DNA from: Pseudomonadota bacterium
Lineage (GTDB): Bacteria; Pseudomonadota; Alphaproteobacteria; Sphingomonadales; Sphingomonadaceae
Reading direction: 5' to 3'
Length of the DNA stretch: 34,391 nt
Assembly: GCA_023423775.1 (NCBI GenBank)
Contig: JAFAEZ010000058.1
Coordinates: forward strand, 1-34,391
How positions within the stretch are numbered: position 1 is the first letter of the stretch; each line of letters opens with the position of its first letter. The position numbers and the translations under genes are program-made. This document shows, piece by piece, positions 14,905-22,642 of the stretch. The notes below the pieces were generated by a model that was not told the DNA's origin, made no database searches, and saw only the letters and a program-made list of their open reading frames with translations.

Positions 14905-15438
14905 CTATTCCGAGAGCGCCGAGCGCCGTTCCTCGGCCTGGCGCAGGACCTCATAGGCGGCCTGGACCGCCTGGAAGCGGACCGCGGCTTCCTCGCCCTT
15001 GGCGAGGTCGGGATGGTTCGCTTTGGCAAGGCGGCGATAAGCGGTCTTGATCGCCTCGAAATCGGGGTCGCCTTCGAGCTCGAGCACTTCCATGGCGCGC
15101 ATTTCGTCGCGGCTGCGGCTGCCGTCGCCCGGCCCGCCCCAGCCATAATGTTTCGCTTCCTGGAACCCCTTCGAATCCCGCCGCTCGGCGGCTTCCCGGT
15201 CGGCCGCTTCCTCGGCGGTCAGACCTTCGAAATAATTCCAGTTCTTGTTGTACTCGGCCGCGTGGCGCTCGCAGAAATACCAGCGGTCGGGCTTGTTCGG
15301 CGCCTTGGGCGCGGGGCGGTCGCCTGGCTCGCTGCACCCGTGACGGTCGCACAGCCGTACCTGTTGCGCGGCGCGCTCGCTGCCATAGCTGCGCCAGCGC
15401 GGAAATCCCCAATCGTTTGAGCGTGTCGGCCTTGCCAT
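14905..15438 (-). CDS. J-domain protein with N-terminal cysteine motif
   Basis: A 177-residue cytoplasmic protein. The C-terminal J domain (about 115-172) contains the HPD motif (142-144) in YRRLAKANHPDLAKG, so it should stimulate a DnaK-type chaperone. Upstream, Cys30, Cys35, Cys56 and His59 (LCDRHGC ... YFCERH) could bind zinc. The start is set at MARPTRSND (15438); the frame continues open upstream, but that sequence is the RNase P RNA gene. It follows rnpB by about 50 bases on the same strand. It lacks the Gly/Phe and zinc-finger regions of DnaJ, so it is a specialised co-chaperone of unknown client. Confidence 0.85.
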   Translation of the reverse strand: MARPTRSNDWGFPRWRSYGSERAAQQVRLCDRHGCSEPGDRPAPKAPNKPDRWYFCERHAAEYNKNWNYFEGLTAEEAADREAAERRDSKGFQEAKHYGWGGPGDGSRSRDEMRAMEVLELEGDPDFEAIKTAYRRLAKANHPDLAKGEEAAVRFQAVQAAYEVLRQAEERRSALSE

Positions 15439-15489
15439 GAAGCCCAGATAGCGACGCCCCCGTCCGCGCGCCACCCGCGCGACGGGAAA

Positions 15490-15857
15490 ATAAGCCAGAG
15501 GGTCTGTAAGCCGGGTTTTGTCCAGCGGATTGCTCCGCCTGTGCGACCATTCCTCTAGGAGGCGGATTGCTCCGCCCCTCCAGCAACCAACCCGGGCGAC
15601 GAGCCGAAACAGGCCCATGTGCCGCCCCTATTCGGTCTTGCTCCCGGTGGGGTTTGCCATGCCGTTCCCGTTGCCGGGTCCGCGGTGCGCTCTTGCCGCA
15701 CCCTTTCGCCCTTACCGGCCCGAAGACCGGCGGTTTGCTTTCTGTGGCACTTTCCCTGGGGTCGCCCCCGCCGGCAATTAACCGGCACCGTCGTTTCGTG
15801 GAGCCCGGACTTTCCTCGCCCCGCATGATGCGAGCCGCGGTCGCCCAACCCTCTGGC
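15490..15857 (-). ncRNA. rnpB: RNase P RNA, bacterial type A
   Basis: Catalytic RNA that trims tRNA 5' leaders. On the minus strand the universal blocks appear in order: GAGGAAAGTCCGGGCTCC, ACAGAAAGCAAACCGCC, GGTAAGGGCGAAAGGGTGCG, AAGAGCGCACCG, GCAAACCCCACC, GGAGCAAGACC-(G)AATAGGGG, AGAGGAATGGTCGC and AAACCCGGCTTACAGACC. P1 is closed by GCCAGAGGG (15857-15849) pairing with CCCTCTGGC (15502-15494). About 365 bases, the normal length. Two identical 15-base copies of the hairpin GCGGATTGCTCCGCC (plus strand, 15525-15539 and 15562-15576) lie near the 3' end. The ends are placed from the P1 helix, to within a few bases. Confidence 0.97.
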
Positions 15858-15862
15858 ACGGC

Positions 15863-16558
15863 CTATCTAGCGTGCCCGCGCTCGCGATCCAAGAGCAGGC
15901 TGAGAAGAATGGCGCGGGTCTCGCCGTCGATGATGCCGTCGAGATTGTCGGGGCGGAAACGGCGCTGGAAAGCGGTGATCGCCGCTCTGGCGTCGTGCAC
16001 GTCGTAGCCGAACCGTTCCAGCGCGAGCAGGAAGCCGCCGTCGGTCCAGTGCGGATCCATGAGACCCGTGGTCGGGCGCGGCAGAGCGAGCCCGCATTTG
16101 GCAAGTCGGGCCCAGTCGAACAGCTCGCCCGGATCCTGCTTGCGCGTCGGCGCGATGTCGGAATGGCCGACGACATTGGCTCGCGGAATATTGTGGCGCT
16201 TGACGATATCCGCGACGAGCGGGACGAGCGCGTCCATCTGTTCTTCCGGAAAAGGGCGATAGCCGAATTCGTGCCCGGGATTGACGATCTCGATGCCCAC
16301 GCTGGCCGAGTTCACGTCGGTGATCGTGCGCCAATAGGACCGGCCAGCATGCCAGGCGCGCTTGGCTTCGTCGACCATGCGCAGGATCTGGCCGTCCTCG
16401 GACACGAGATAATGGCAGGAGACCTTGGCCTCGGGATCGCGCAGCCGGGCGATGGCCGAAGCCGCATCCTCCATCCCGGTATAGTGAAGAACGAGCATCG
16501 TGACCGGCAGCGCGCGATCGTCGAAATTGGGCGAAGGGCTGTCGATGGCGTCGATCAT
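15863..16558 (-). CDS. N-acetylmuramoyl-L-alanine amidase (AmpD/AmiD type) with peptidoglycan-binding domain
   Basis: Zinc amidase that splits the bond between N-acetylmuramic acid and the stem peptide. The amidase_2 domain (about 15-150) has zinc ligands His25 (LVLHYTG), His132 (VVGHSDIAP) and Asp142 (KQDPGELFDW), with Glu90 (VGIEIVN) as likely catalytic base. The C terminus (about 173-225, FGYDVHDARAAITAFQRRF) is a PG_binding_1 domain, an arrangement closer to E. coli AmiD than to AmpD. No signal peptide is evident at the ATG chosen, so a cytoplasmic recycling role remains possible. The 231-residue frame ends inside the rnpB promoter. Confidence 0.9.
   Translation of the reverse strand: MIDAIDSPSPNFDDRALPVTMLVLHYTGMEDAASAIARLRDPEAKVSCHYLVSEDGQILRMVDEAKRAWHAGRSYWRTITDVNSASVGIEIVNPGHEFGYRPFPEEQMDALVPLVADIVKRHNIPRANVVGHSDIAPTRKQDPGELFDWARLAKCGLALPRPTTGLMDPHWTDGGFLLALERFGYDVHDARAAITAFQRRFRPDNLDGIIDGETRAILLSLLLDRERGHAR
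15864..15892 (-). promoter_or_regulatory. Promoter of rnpB, overlapping the amidase stop codon
   Basis: TTGGAT (15892-15887) and TAGATA (15869-15864) are spaced by 17 bases, and the first base of P1 lies 7 bases downstream of the -10. The -10 hexamer contains the last sense codon of the amidase gene and part of its TAG stop (15865-15863), so the promoter is embedded in coding sequence. Confidence 0.65.
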
Positions 16559-16605
16559 GGCCGTACATGCGCTCTAAAATGCGCGGCGCGTCAAGCGCCC
16601 GGGCT

Positions 16606-17469
16606 TCAGCGGAGGCCGGACAGGCGCTGCGGCTCGGCAGCCTGCATGGCCGGGCGACGCATATAGAGGCCGCGATGTTCGGGATCGGAGATGAAATCCT
16701 CGGTCTGGCCGATGATCGTCTCGCCCGCACCGAGCATGAGGCAGGCATCGGGCGCGCTCGCCGAGGCCAGCCTGTCGAACACCGCGCGGCGCATCTCGTT
16801 GGAGAAATAGAGCAAGACATTGCGACAGAGGATGATGTCGAACGTGCCCGGGCGCGGCGGCGGCTCGAGCAGGCTGTGCTGCTGGAAACGCACGGATTCG
16901 CGGATTTGCGGCGCGATCTGCCATTGCTGGCCGGGCTGCTCGGTGAACCAGCGGATCATTTGCAGGACGGGAAGCCCGCGCTGCACCTCGAACTGGGAAT
17001 AGACGCCGCCGCGCGCCTGATCGAGCGCGGCGCCCGAAATGTCGGTGCCGAGCAGTTCGATGCGCCAGTCGCGCCAGCGCGCCGCCTCGTCGGCGAAATG
17101 CATCGCCAGCGAGTAGATTTCCTGGCCGGTCGAGCAGCCCGCGCACCAGATGCGCAGACGTTTCTCGCGCGCCCGCGCCTGCTCGAGCCGGCGGAGGCCG
17201 CCGTTCAGCAGCAGATCGAAGGAGGCGCGATCGCGGAAGAAGAAGGTCTCGTTGTTGAGCAACGCCTCGACCACCTGATCGGCCAGTCTGGGCTCCCGGC
17301 CCGAGACGAGGGTGGCGATGAGCTGGTCGACGCTGTCGATGGCGCGCTCGCGCATCAGCGACTTCAAGGAGGTTTCCAGGCGCCAGCGGCGGCTCGTCGC
17401 CAGCTGCTGGCCGGTGCGCATCTCGAGCAGGCCGGCGAGGATGCGCCCGGAGGCGTCGCTTACTTCCAC
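16606..17469 (-). CDS. cheR: Chemotaxis protein methyltransferase CheR
   Basis: Methylates glutamates of chemoreceptors from S-adenosylmethionine. Start GTG at 17469, overlapping the end of cheB by 10 bases; this gives 287 residues, the family length, while longer versions of the frame are antisense-like extension into cheB. Visible elements: the N-terminal helical domain (1-65), NNETFFFRD (72-80), the SAM-binding motif IWCAGCSTGQEIYSLAM (107-123), GTDIS, and FDIILCRNVLLYF. It is the last gene of the chemotaxis operon. No receptor gene is present in the window. Confidence 0.93.
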   Translation of the reverse strand: MEVSDASGRILAGLLEMRTGQQLATSRRWRLETSLKSLMRERAIDSVDQLIATLVSGREPRLADQVVEALLNNETFFFRDRASFDLLLNGGLRRLEQARAREKRLRIWCAGCSTGQEIYSLAMHFADEAARWRDWRIELLGTDISGAALDQARGGVYSQFEVQRGLPVLQMIRWFTEQPGQQWQIAPQIRESVRFQQHSLLEPPPRPGTFDIILCRNVLLYFSNEMRRAVFDRLASASAPDACLMLGAGETIIGQTEDFISDPEHRGLYMRRPAMQAAEPQRLSGLR

Positions 17470-18563
17470 GGAGCCCCCACGACACGGGCGGCGATGCGCT
17501 GGGCGAGATCGGCCGGAGAAAGAATGGCGGAGGCAAGGCCGGCCTCGGCGACGGCGCGGGGCATGCCCCACACCGCCGACGTGGCCTGGTCCTGGACCAG
17601 GACGACGCCGCCACGATCGACCACGCGGGCGCTGCCGACCAGGCCGTCGCGACCCATGCCGCTCAGTACGATGCCGACGCCGGTCTTGCCGTAGGTCTCG
17701 CTCACCGACCAGAACATCGGATCGACCGAGGGCATGCAGCCGGAGCTGGCCGGCGTGCGGCTGAGCTTCACCGCGACGCCGCTGCCCAGGCGGGCAAGGC
17801 CGAGATGGGCATCGCCCGGCGCGATGTGGATCCGTTCGGCACGCAGCGGCATGCCGTCCTCGGCGACAACGGCCTCGCGACCCGAGGCGGCTTCGATCTG
17901 GCGCGCGAAGAAGGGCATGAAAACCGGCGGGAGATGCTGGGTGATGAGGATCGGCGCGCCGATCTTGGGCGGCAAGGCACGCAGGAACTCGCCGACCGCA
18001 TGAAGGCCGCCGGTCGACGCGCCGAGCGCGAGACAGCCGAGGCCGTGATGGGTGGCGGCGCGCAACGCAATGTCCGGTGTCGGAACGGCGCCGGCGGCGC
18101 CGAGCCCGAAGCCGCGTTCGGCCGGGCCGATCCGGCGCAGCCGTTCGGCGAGAACCTCGGCGAAGCGCCCTGCAAAATGCCCCGTCCCGGGCTTGGGCAA
18201 AGTGTCGGCAGCGCCGAGGGCGAGCGCCTGGATGGTCGAGGCGGCACCGTCTTCGGCGAGCGAAGAGACGATTATGACTCGGGCACCCTTGCCGTGCTTC
18301 AGGATTTCAGGGAGCGCCTGCAGGCCGGTCGTGCCCGGCATCTCGACGTCGAGCAGCACGATGTCGACCGGAGTCGCCTTCAGGGTCTCCAGCGCTTCCT
18401 CGGCATTGCCGGCAAGCGCGACGACCTCGAATTCCTTGTAAGCCGACAGCATCCGCGACAGCACGGCGCGGGCGATCGGCGAATCATCGACGATCATCAA
18501 TGCGATCGGGCGCGCCCCCGCCGGGCCGCCGCGGCGGTCAGGCGCAGACGCGTTGGGGGTCAC
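17460..18563 (-). CDS. cheB: Chemotaxis response regulator protein-glutamate methylesterase CheB
   Basis: Demethylates (and deamidates) chemoreceptors when phosphorylated by CheA. A receiver domain (about 19-140) has the acidic pair Asp26/Asp27, phosphoacceptor Asp72 (LLDVEMP) and a Lys in LPKPG. The methylesterase domain (about 175-367) has the catalytic triad Ser183 (GASTGG), His210 (TQHLPP) and Asp306 (SGMGRDG). The start is GTG at 18563, overlapping the cheY stop by four bases; an extra Pro/Gly-rich leader of about 17 residues precedes the receiver. 367 residues, normal. Confidence 0.95.
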   Translation of the reverse strand: MTPNASAPDRRGGPAGARPIALMIVDDSPIARAVLSRMLSAYKEFEVVALAGNAEEALETLKATPVDIVLLDVEMPGTTGLQALPEILKHGKGARVIIVSSLAEDGAASTIQALALGAADTLPKPGTGHFAGRFAEVLAERLRRIGPAERGFGLGAAGAVPTPDIALRAATHHGLGCLALGASTGGLHAVGEFLRALPPKIGAPILITQHLPPVFMPFFARQIEAASGREAVVAEDGMPLRAERIHIAPGDAHLGLARLGSGVAVKLSRTPASSGCMPSVDPMFWSVSETYGKTGVGIVLSGMGRDGLVGSARVVDRGGVVLVQDQATSAVWGMPRAVAEAGLASAILSPADLAQRIAARVVGAPWK

Positions 18564-18925
18564 GCGACCCCGACGATCTGCAGCTTGCTTTCCAGGGTTT
18601 CGCGATCGAACGGCTTCATCACATATTCGTCGGCACCGGCCTCTATGGCGGCGCGGATATGGGCGACGTCGTTCTCGGTCGTGCAGAAGACGACCTTGGG
18701 CTGGGTCTCGTAATTGAGCTGGCGCAGCGTGCGCAGGAACTCCATTCCGCTCATCACCGGCATGTTCCAGTCGAGCAGGACGACATCGGGCATCTGGGTC
18801 TCGATCCGCGACAGCGCCTCGCGACCATCCTCGGCCTCGTCGACGGAGAAATTCAGCGTTTCCAGGATATGACGCGCGACTTTGCGGATCACCTTGGAAT
18901 CATCGACGACAAGACAGCTCTTCAT
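18560..18925 (-). CDS. cheY: CheY-type single-domain response regulator
   Basis: A 121-residue receiver domain with nothing attached. The key residues are present: Asp8 and Asp9 (VVDDS), phosphoacceptor Asp52 (LLDWNMP), Thr82/Thr83 (FCTTEND) and Lys104 (VMKPF). When phosphorylated by CheA it would bind a motor or another output; no flagellar genes are here, so the output could also be an adhesion or development pathway. It is placed between cheW and cheB; the stop overlaps the cheB GTG. Confidence 0.93.
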   Translation of the reverse strand: MKSCLVVDDSKVIRKVARHILETLNFSVDEAEDGREALSRIETQMPDVVLLDWNMPVMSGMEFLRTLRQLNYETQPKVVFCTTENDVAHIRAAIEAGADEYVMKPFDRETLESKLQIVGVA

Positions 18926-18992
18926 TCCACTCTCGCTTCGTTGGCGGCATTCGAGACCCTAGCCGCAATTGGTAATGACAGTCTTAAGGCGG

Positions 18993-19427
18993 CTACGCGG
19001 CCTGCGCCGTCGGACCGGCCAGCAAGGCCTGGCTGTCGACGAGCAGGAGCAGGTCGTCGCCGGCCTCGACCATGCCCTTGGCGACCCGGCGCCAGCCGCT
19101 GTCGAGCGAGGTGCGGACCGGGCGGACGTCGCCCGAAAATTCCAGCACGTCCTCGACGCTGTCGACGAGCAGCGCATAAGGATGGCCGTCCGTCTCGACG
19201 ACGATCGCGTCGCGGGGGCCATCGGCATTGGTCGCGCCCAGCTCGAGCGACGCGAGGCCGTCGATCACGGTGAGAACGCGGCTGCGCAGCGCCGAAAGGC
19301 CGGCGACATGGGACGCCGCGCGCGGCACCGGGGTCAGGCCCTCGATCTCGACGACGGATTCGACGTCGGAGGCCGGGACGGCGATGCGCTGGCCGCCCAG
19401 AGTGATGATGAGGAGGAGCTCCTGCAT
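18993..19427 (-). CDS. cheW: Chemotaxis coupling protein CheW
   Basis: A 144-residue CheW domain that links CheA to receptors. The characteristic beta-barrel segments are visible: LLIITLGGQRIAVPASDVESVVEI at the start, HVAGLSALRSRVLTVIDG (about 40-57), and HPYALLVDSVEDVLEFSGDVRP. It begins two bases after the cheA stop and is followed by a 67-base gap before cheY. Its C terminus is Ala-rich (LLAGPTAQAA). No anomaly is seen. Confidence 0.93.
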   Translation of the reverse strand: MQELLLIITLGGQRIAVPASDVESVVEIEGLTPVPRAASHVAGLSALRSRVLTVIDGLASLELGATNADGPRDAIVVETDGHPYALLVDSVEDVLEFSGDVRPVRTSLDSGWRRVAKGMVEAGDDLLLLVDSQALLAGPTAQAA

Positions 19428-19429
19428 GC

Positions 19430-21772
19430 TCAGCCTTTCCTTCCGGCAACGCGGCTGAGGGCACTCAGCAGCCCGGCCCGATCGTAACGATAGATGCTGT
19501 CGTCATGGTCCGCATTGGGCTCGGGGTGGGCGCGGATCTTGACGACCTGCCCAGCCACCACCGGCGCCGGCTCGGCGTCCGCCGAAGCGATCAGCACGTC
19601 GACCTCCTGCGCTTCCGGGCTGTCGGCCGCGACGACGCGATAGCCGGCGCCCTCGATGATCGGACGCAGGATATTCTCCATCCAGGGATCGCCGCTCGGC
19701 AGCGCACAAACCGGACGCGCCTTTGCGTCCGAGACGTCATGGCCGTGCGCGCCGAACAGCCAATAGCTGTCGACGATCTCGACCTGCGCGCCGTCGATCA
19801 ACGTAACGCCGCTGACTTCACCGGCAGTCGATGCCGGCAACATCGCATCAGTGAGGCCGACGATGTCGACCACCTCGGCAAAGGCGTAGGCCAGCTCGCT
19901 GACGCCGTCGGAGAGGCGCAGGATCCGGAATGGCTGCTCCGGAGCCTCGGAAATCCCAGCGAGCGGCAGGATGCGATCGCCGATCACCACACGCAGTCGC
20001 CCGGCGCTGCAGCTGACCGCCTCGGGCTTGGCATCCTCGATCCGTTCGACCACCGGCAGATGGATCGCGCGGCGCGCGCCGCCCAAGGTGACGAACAGCA
20101 AGGCCGGCGTCTCTTCTCGCTGCTCTTGCTCGGCGAGGGGCGCCGCAGTGCGCTTCTCGATCTCGCTCTGGTCGAGGACGACCCCGGCCGCAGCCGCGAT
20201 GCCCGAAGGATCGAGCAACAGGATGGGAATGCCGTCGTCGGCGAGCGTGGTGCCGGCATAGAGGCCGGTCGCCATCACCACCGGCGCGGCCGGCCTCACC
20301 ACCAGTTCCTCATGGTCATGGACGTGGTCCACCGCCAATGCATAGCCGTCGCCCCCGGCCGGCTTCAGCACGATCATCGTCTGCTCGGCCGCCTCGACCT
20401 GCTGCTCGACCTCGAGCACGGCGGCGAGCGAAACCAGCGGAATGCGCTTGTCGCGGATGCTCGCGACCTGGGCGCCGCCGACCGTCTCAACGCGAACGCT
20501 GCTGTTCTTGCTGCGGACGATCTCCTCGATCGCCGAGCGCGGGATCGCGTAATTCTGGCCGCCGATGCTGACCGTCAGCGCCGGGATGATCGTGAGGGTG
20601 AGCGGCACGCGCAGGGTGAGGCGAACGCCCTGCCCCAGCTTGCTCTCGACGTCGACGACGCCGCCGATGCGCTCGATATTGGCGCGCACGACGTCCATGC
20701 CGACGCCGCGGCCGGAGATGGAGGTGACCTGCTGGGCCGTGCTGAGACCCGCCTCGAAGATCAGGCTGTTACGCTGCGCCGGCGACAGCCGCTCGCCTTG
20801 CTCGGGGGTGATGACGCCGTTGGCGATGGCCTTGCGCACCAGCTTGGCGCTGTCGATGCCGCGGCCATTGTCGGCAATCTCGATCAAAATCTGGTTGCCG
20901 GCCTGGCGCGCGGCGACGCGGAGGGTCCCGGCGGCGGGCTTGCCGGCCTTGGTCCGCTCCTCGGCGCTCTCGATGCCATGGTCGATCGCGTTGCGCACGA
21001 TGTGGCTCAGAGGGTCGCGTATCATCTCGATCATCTCGCGATCGAGCTCGACATCGCCGCCGTCCACTTCCAGCGTCACCTGCTTGCCGAGCTCTGCGGA
21101 CAGGTCGCGGACCATGCGCGGCAGGGTGACGAACAGATTGTCGATCCGCTGCATGCGCGTGCGGGTGATGGCGTCGCGCATCTCGGCGATGCAGGCGGAA
21201 ACGCGGTCGAACGCCGCCTCGACCGCGACGTCGGTCGGCGCTTCGCGCAGGCGACGGGCAAGCTCGTTGCGCGCCAGCACCATGTCCGAGACGCCGCTCA
21301 TCATGCGATCGAGCAGGTCGACCGAAAGCCGGATGCTGCGGAACGACTTGCGCGCATCGACGGCGGGGCCGGCTACTGCATCGGCGGTCTCGGCAACGAG
21401 CGACGGCTTGTCGCTGAGCGCGTCGATCAACTGGCGATCGTCGGCGCTGGCGATCGATTCCCCGGTCTCGAGCGCCTGCACCAGCTCGCCGATCCGGTCG
21501 ATGATGGCCAGGACCGCGCTCACCAGGCGGTGATCGGCCGAGCGCCGGCCCGAGCGAACCTCGACCAGCGCATCCTCGGCGGCGTGGCTGAGCGCCTCGA
21601 GCCGCGGCAGGTCGAAGAAGCCGCAATTGCCTTTCACCGTGTGGACGAAACGGAAAATCTCGTCGAGCCGGGCGCGGTCGTTGGGCGCGCTTTCCCAGGC
21701 GACGATCTCGCCGCCCAGCGCTTCCAGCATCTCGCGCGTTTCCGCGATGAAATCGTTGATCAGGTCTTCCAT
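19430..21772 (-). CDS. cheA: Chemotaxis histidine kinase CheA with second CheW-like and degenerate receiver domain
   Basis: A 780-residue kinase. Domains in order: HPt (1-105) with His44 in FRFVHTVKGN; a short linker without a clear P2 domain; P3 dimerisation (about 140-205); ATPase with N box (253-266), G1 IADNGRGID (299-307) and G2 SGRGVGMD (353-360); and a CheW-like P5 (about 390-525). Beyond standard CheA it has another CheW-like region (about 555-675, ALLFVTLGGARRAIHLPVVERIED) and a receiver-like end (about 686-778). In the latter the expected phosphoacceptor strand reads VDVLIASADAEP, so it looks degenerate. The ATG start has only a weak GGGG in front. The upstream gap of 102 bases to chpT contains two inverted repeats. 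Confidence 0.93.
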   Translation of the reverse strand: MEDLINDFIAETREMLEALGGEIVAWESAPNDRARLDEIFRFVHTVKGNCGFFDLPRLEALSHAAEDALVEVRSGRRSADHRLVSAVLAIIDRIGELVQALETGESIASADDRQLIDALSDKPSLVAETADAVAGPAVDARKSFRSIRLSVDLLDRMMSGVSDMVLARNELARRLREAPTDVAVEAAFDRVSACIAEMRDAITRTRMQRIDNLFVTLPRMVRDLSAELGKQVTLEVDGGDVELDREMIEMIRDPLSHIVRNAIDHGIESAEERTKAGKPAAGTLRVAARQAGNQILIEIADNGRGIDSAKLVRKAIANGVITPEQGERLSPAQRNSLIFEAGLSTAQQVTSISGRGVGMDVVRANIERIGGVVDVESKLGQGVRLTLRVPLTLTIIPALTVSIGGQNYAIPRSAIEEIVRSKNSSVRVETVGGAQVASIRDKRIPLVSLAAVLEVEQQVEAAEQTMIVLKPAGGDGYALAVDHVHDHEELVVRPAAPVVMATGLYAGTTLADDGIPILLLDPSGIAAAAGVVLDQSEIEKRTAAPLAEQEQREETPALLFVTLGGARRAIHLPVVERIEDAKPEAVSCSAGRLRVVIGDRILPLAGISEAPEQPFRILRLSDGVSELAYAFAEVVDIVGLTDAMLPASTAGEVSGVTLIDGAQVEIVDSYWLFGAHGHDVSDAKARPVCALPSGDPWMENILRPIIEGAGYRVVAADSPEAQEVDVLIASADAEPAPVVAGQVVKIRAHPEPNADHDDSIYRYDRAGLLSALSRVAGRKG

Positions 21773-21819
21773 CAGGCCCCATCCGGAACGGTGTCGGACA
21801 GCCTTATGGAGACGAGGTG

Positions 21820-21863
21820 GTAAAGGAGGTGTTTACTGGGCCGGCGCTCGATACGGAGCGCCG
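21820..21863. repeat. Two inverted repeats between chpT and cheA
   Basis: GTAAA-N7-TTTAC (21820-21836) and the perfect hairpin CGGCGCTC-GATACG-GAGCGCCG (21842-21863). The second could attenuate or process the chpT-cheA transcript, but it lacks a T tract on either strand. The first has the form of a small operator. No known binding protein is recognised. Confidence 0.45.
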
Positions 21864-21874
21864 ACAGGCGGCTT

Positions 21875-22510
21875 TCAGGCCGGGAGCGAGGCCCCAAACA
21901 GGATCATGCCTTCGTCGGCGTCCATGACCTGCACTTCGCCTCGGCCTTCGGTGACGAGGCTGTGGACCAGCCAGGCGGCAGCGGCGCGCGGCGCGATCTG
22001 CTCCTCCGGGCTCTCGCCGAGCAGCGCCTTCTTCAGCTCCGGATCGAGGACGATGCGGCTGCCTTCGGCGCGGATGACGATGTCGATGCCGCCGTCGTGC
22101 CGTTCGGCGCCGACATCCATGCGGCCGCCACGCACCAACGCGTCGCCCGCAATCAGGACGAGATTGAGCAGCACCTTGAGCGCCGACTTGCTCATCGTCG
22201 GTTCGTCGACCATCCAGCCGAGCTGGATACGGCCGTCGCCGCCGAACAGCCCTTCGATCGCGACGCGCGCCTCGCGCGTGTCGACCTCGTCGGCGAAGCC
22301 GCCGGCGGCCCCGAATGCGAGCCGGAAGAATTTCAGCTTGTTGGCCGATGCACGGGCGCTCTCGCCGAGCAGATCCAGGCAGCGCGCGCGCATTTCGGGA
22401 TCATGCTCGTCGGCCAGTAGTTCAATGCCGTTGTTCAGCGCGCCGACAGGGCTCAGCAGGTCATGGCAGAGGCGCGAGCAGAGCAGGCTCGCAAATTCGT
22501 AGGATTTCAT
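21875..22510 (-). CDS. chpT: Histidine phosphotransferase ChpT
   Basis: A 211-residue relay protein. In Caulobacter, ChpT carries phosphate from the hybrid kinase CckA to the cell-cycle regulators CtrA and CpdR. The dimerisation helix holds the phosphorylated histidine in LLCSRLCHDLLSPVGALNNGIELL (His16). The C-terminal part is a Bergerat-like fold without ATP-binding motifs (from about residue 85). The ATG at 22510 is chosen because the family begins precisely here (MKSYEFASLLCSRLCHD), although the frame stays open upstream. No strong Shine-Dalgarno. It heads the chemotaxis operon, an arrangement that suggests cross-talk between cell cycle and motility or simple co-regulation. Confidence 0.92.
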   Translation of the reverse strand: MKSYEFASLLCSRLCHDLLSPVGALNNGIELLADEHDPEMRARCLDLLGESARASANKLKFFRLAFGAAGGFADEVDTREARVAIEGLFGGDGRIQLGWMVDEPTMSKSALKVLLNLVLIAGDALVRGGRMDVGAERHDGGIDIVIRAEGSRIVLDPELKKALLGESPEEQIAPRAAAAWLVHSLVTEGRGEVQVMDADEGMILFGASLPA

Positions 22511-22642
22511 GCCTTTAATGCCCCTGTTCGTGTCCAAAGCGTCTGCCCGCTCCCTATTGGCGCGTGGCGGCGCAGGTTGCAAGGCGGTGGTTACGGCTCC
22601 CTCCCTTGAATTTCGGCCGACCCACCCCACATCGGCGGTCCA

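Noticed and set aside
15525..15576. Short direct repeats as a CRISPR array
   Set aside because: Only two copies, both hairpins inside rnpB. No array or cas genes in the window.
15439..15618. Extension of the J-domain frame upstream of 15438
   Set aside because: The sequence is RNase P RNA, with all universal blocks. A start at 15438 gives a sensible protein.
19505..21823. A 772-residue plus-strand open frame opposite cheA
   Set aside because: It is the antisense shadow of cheA. Its product is rich in Asp, Arg, His and Gly, without domains, and cheA is unmistakable on the other strand. High GC keeps antisense frames open.
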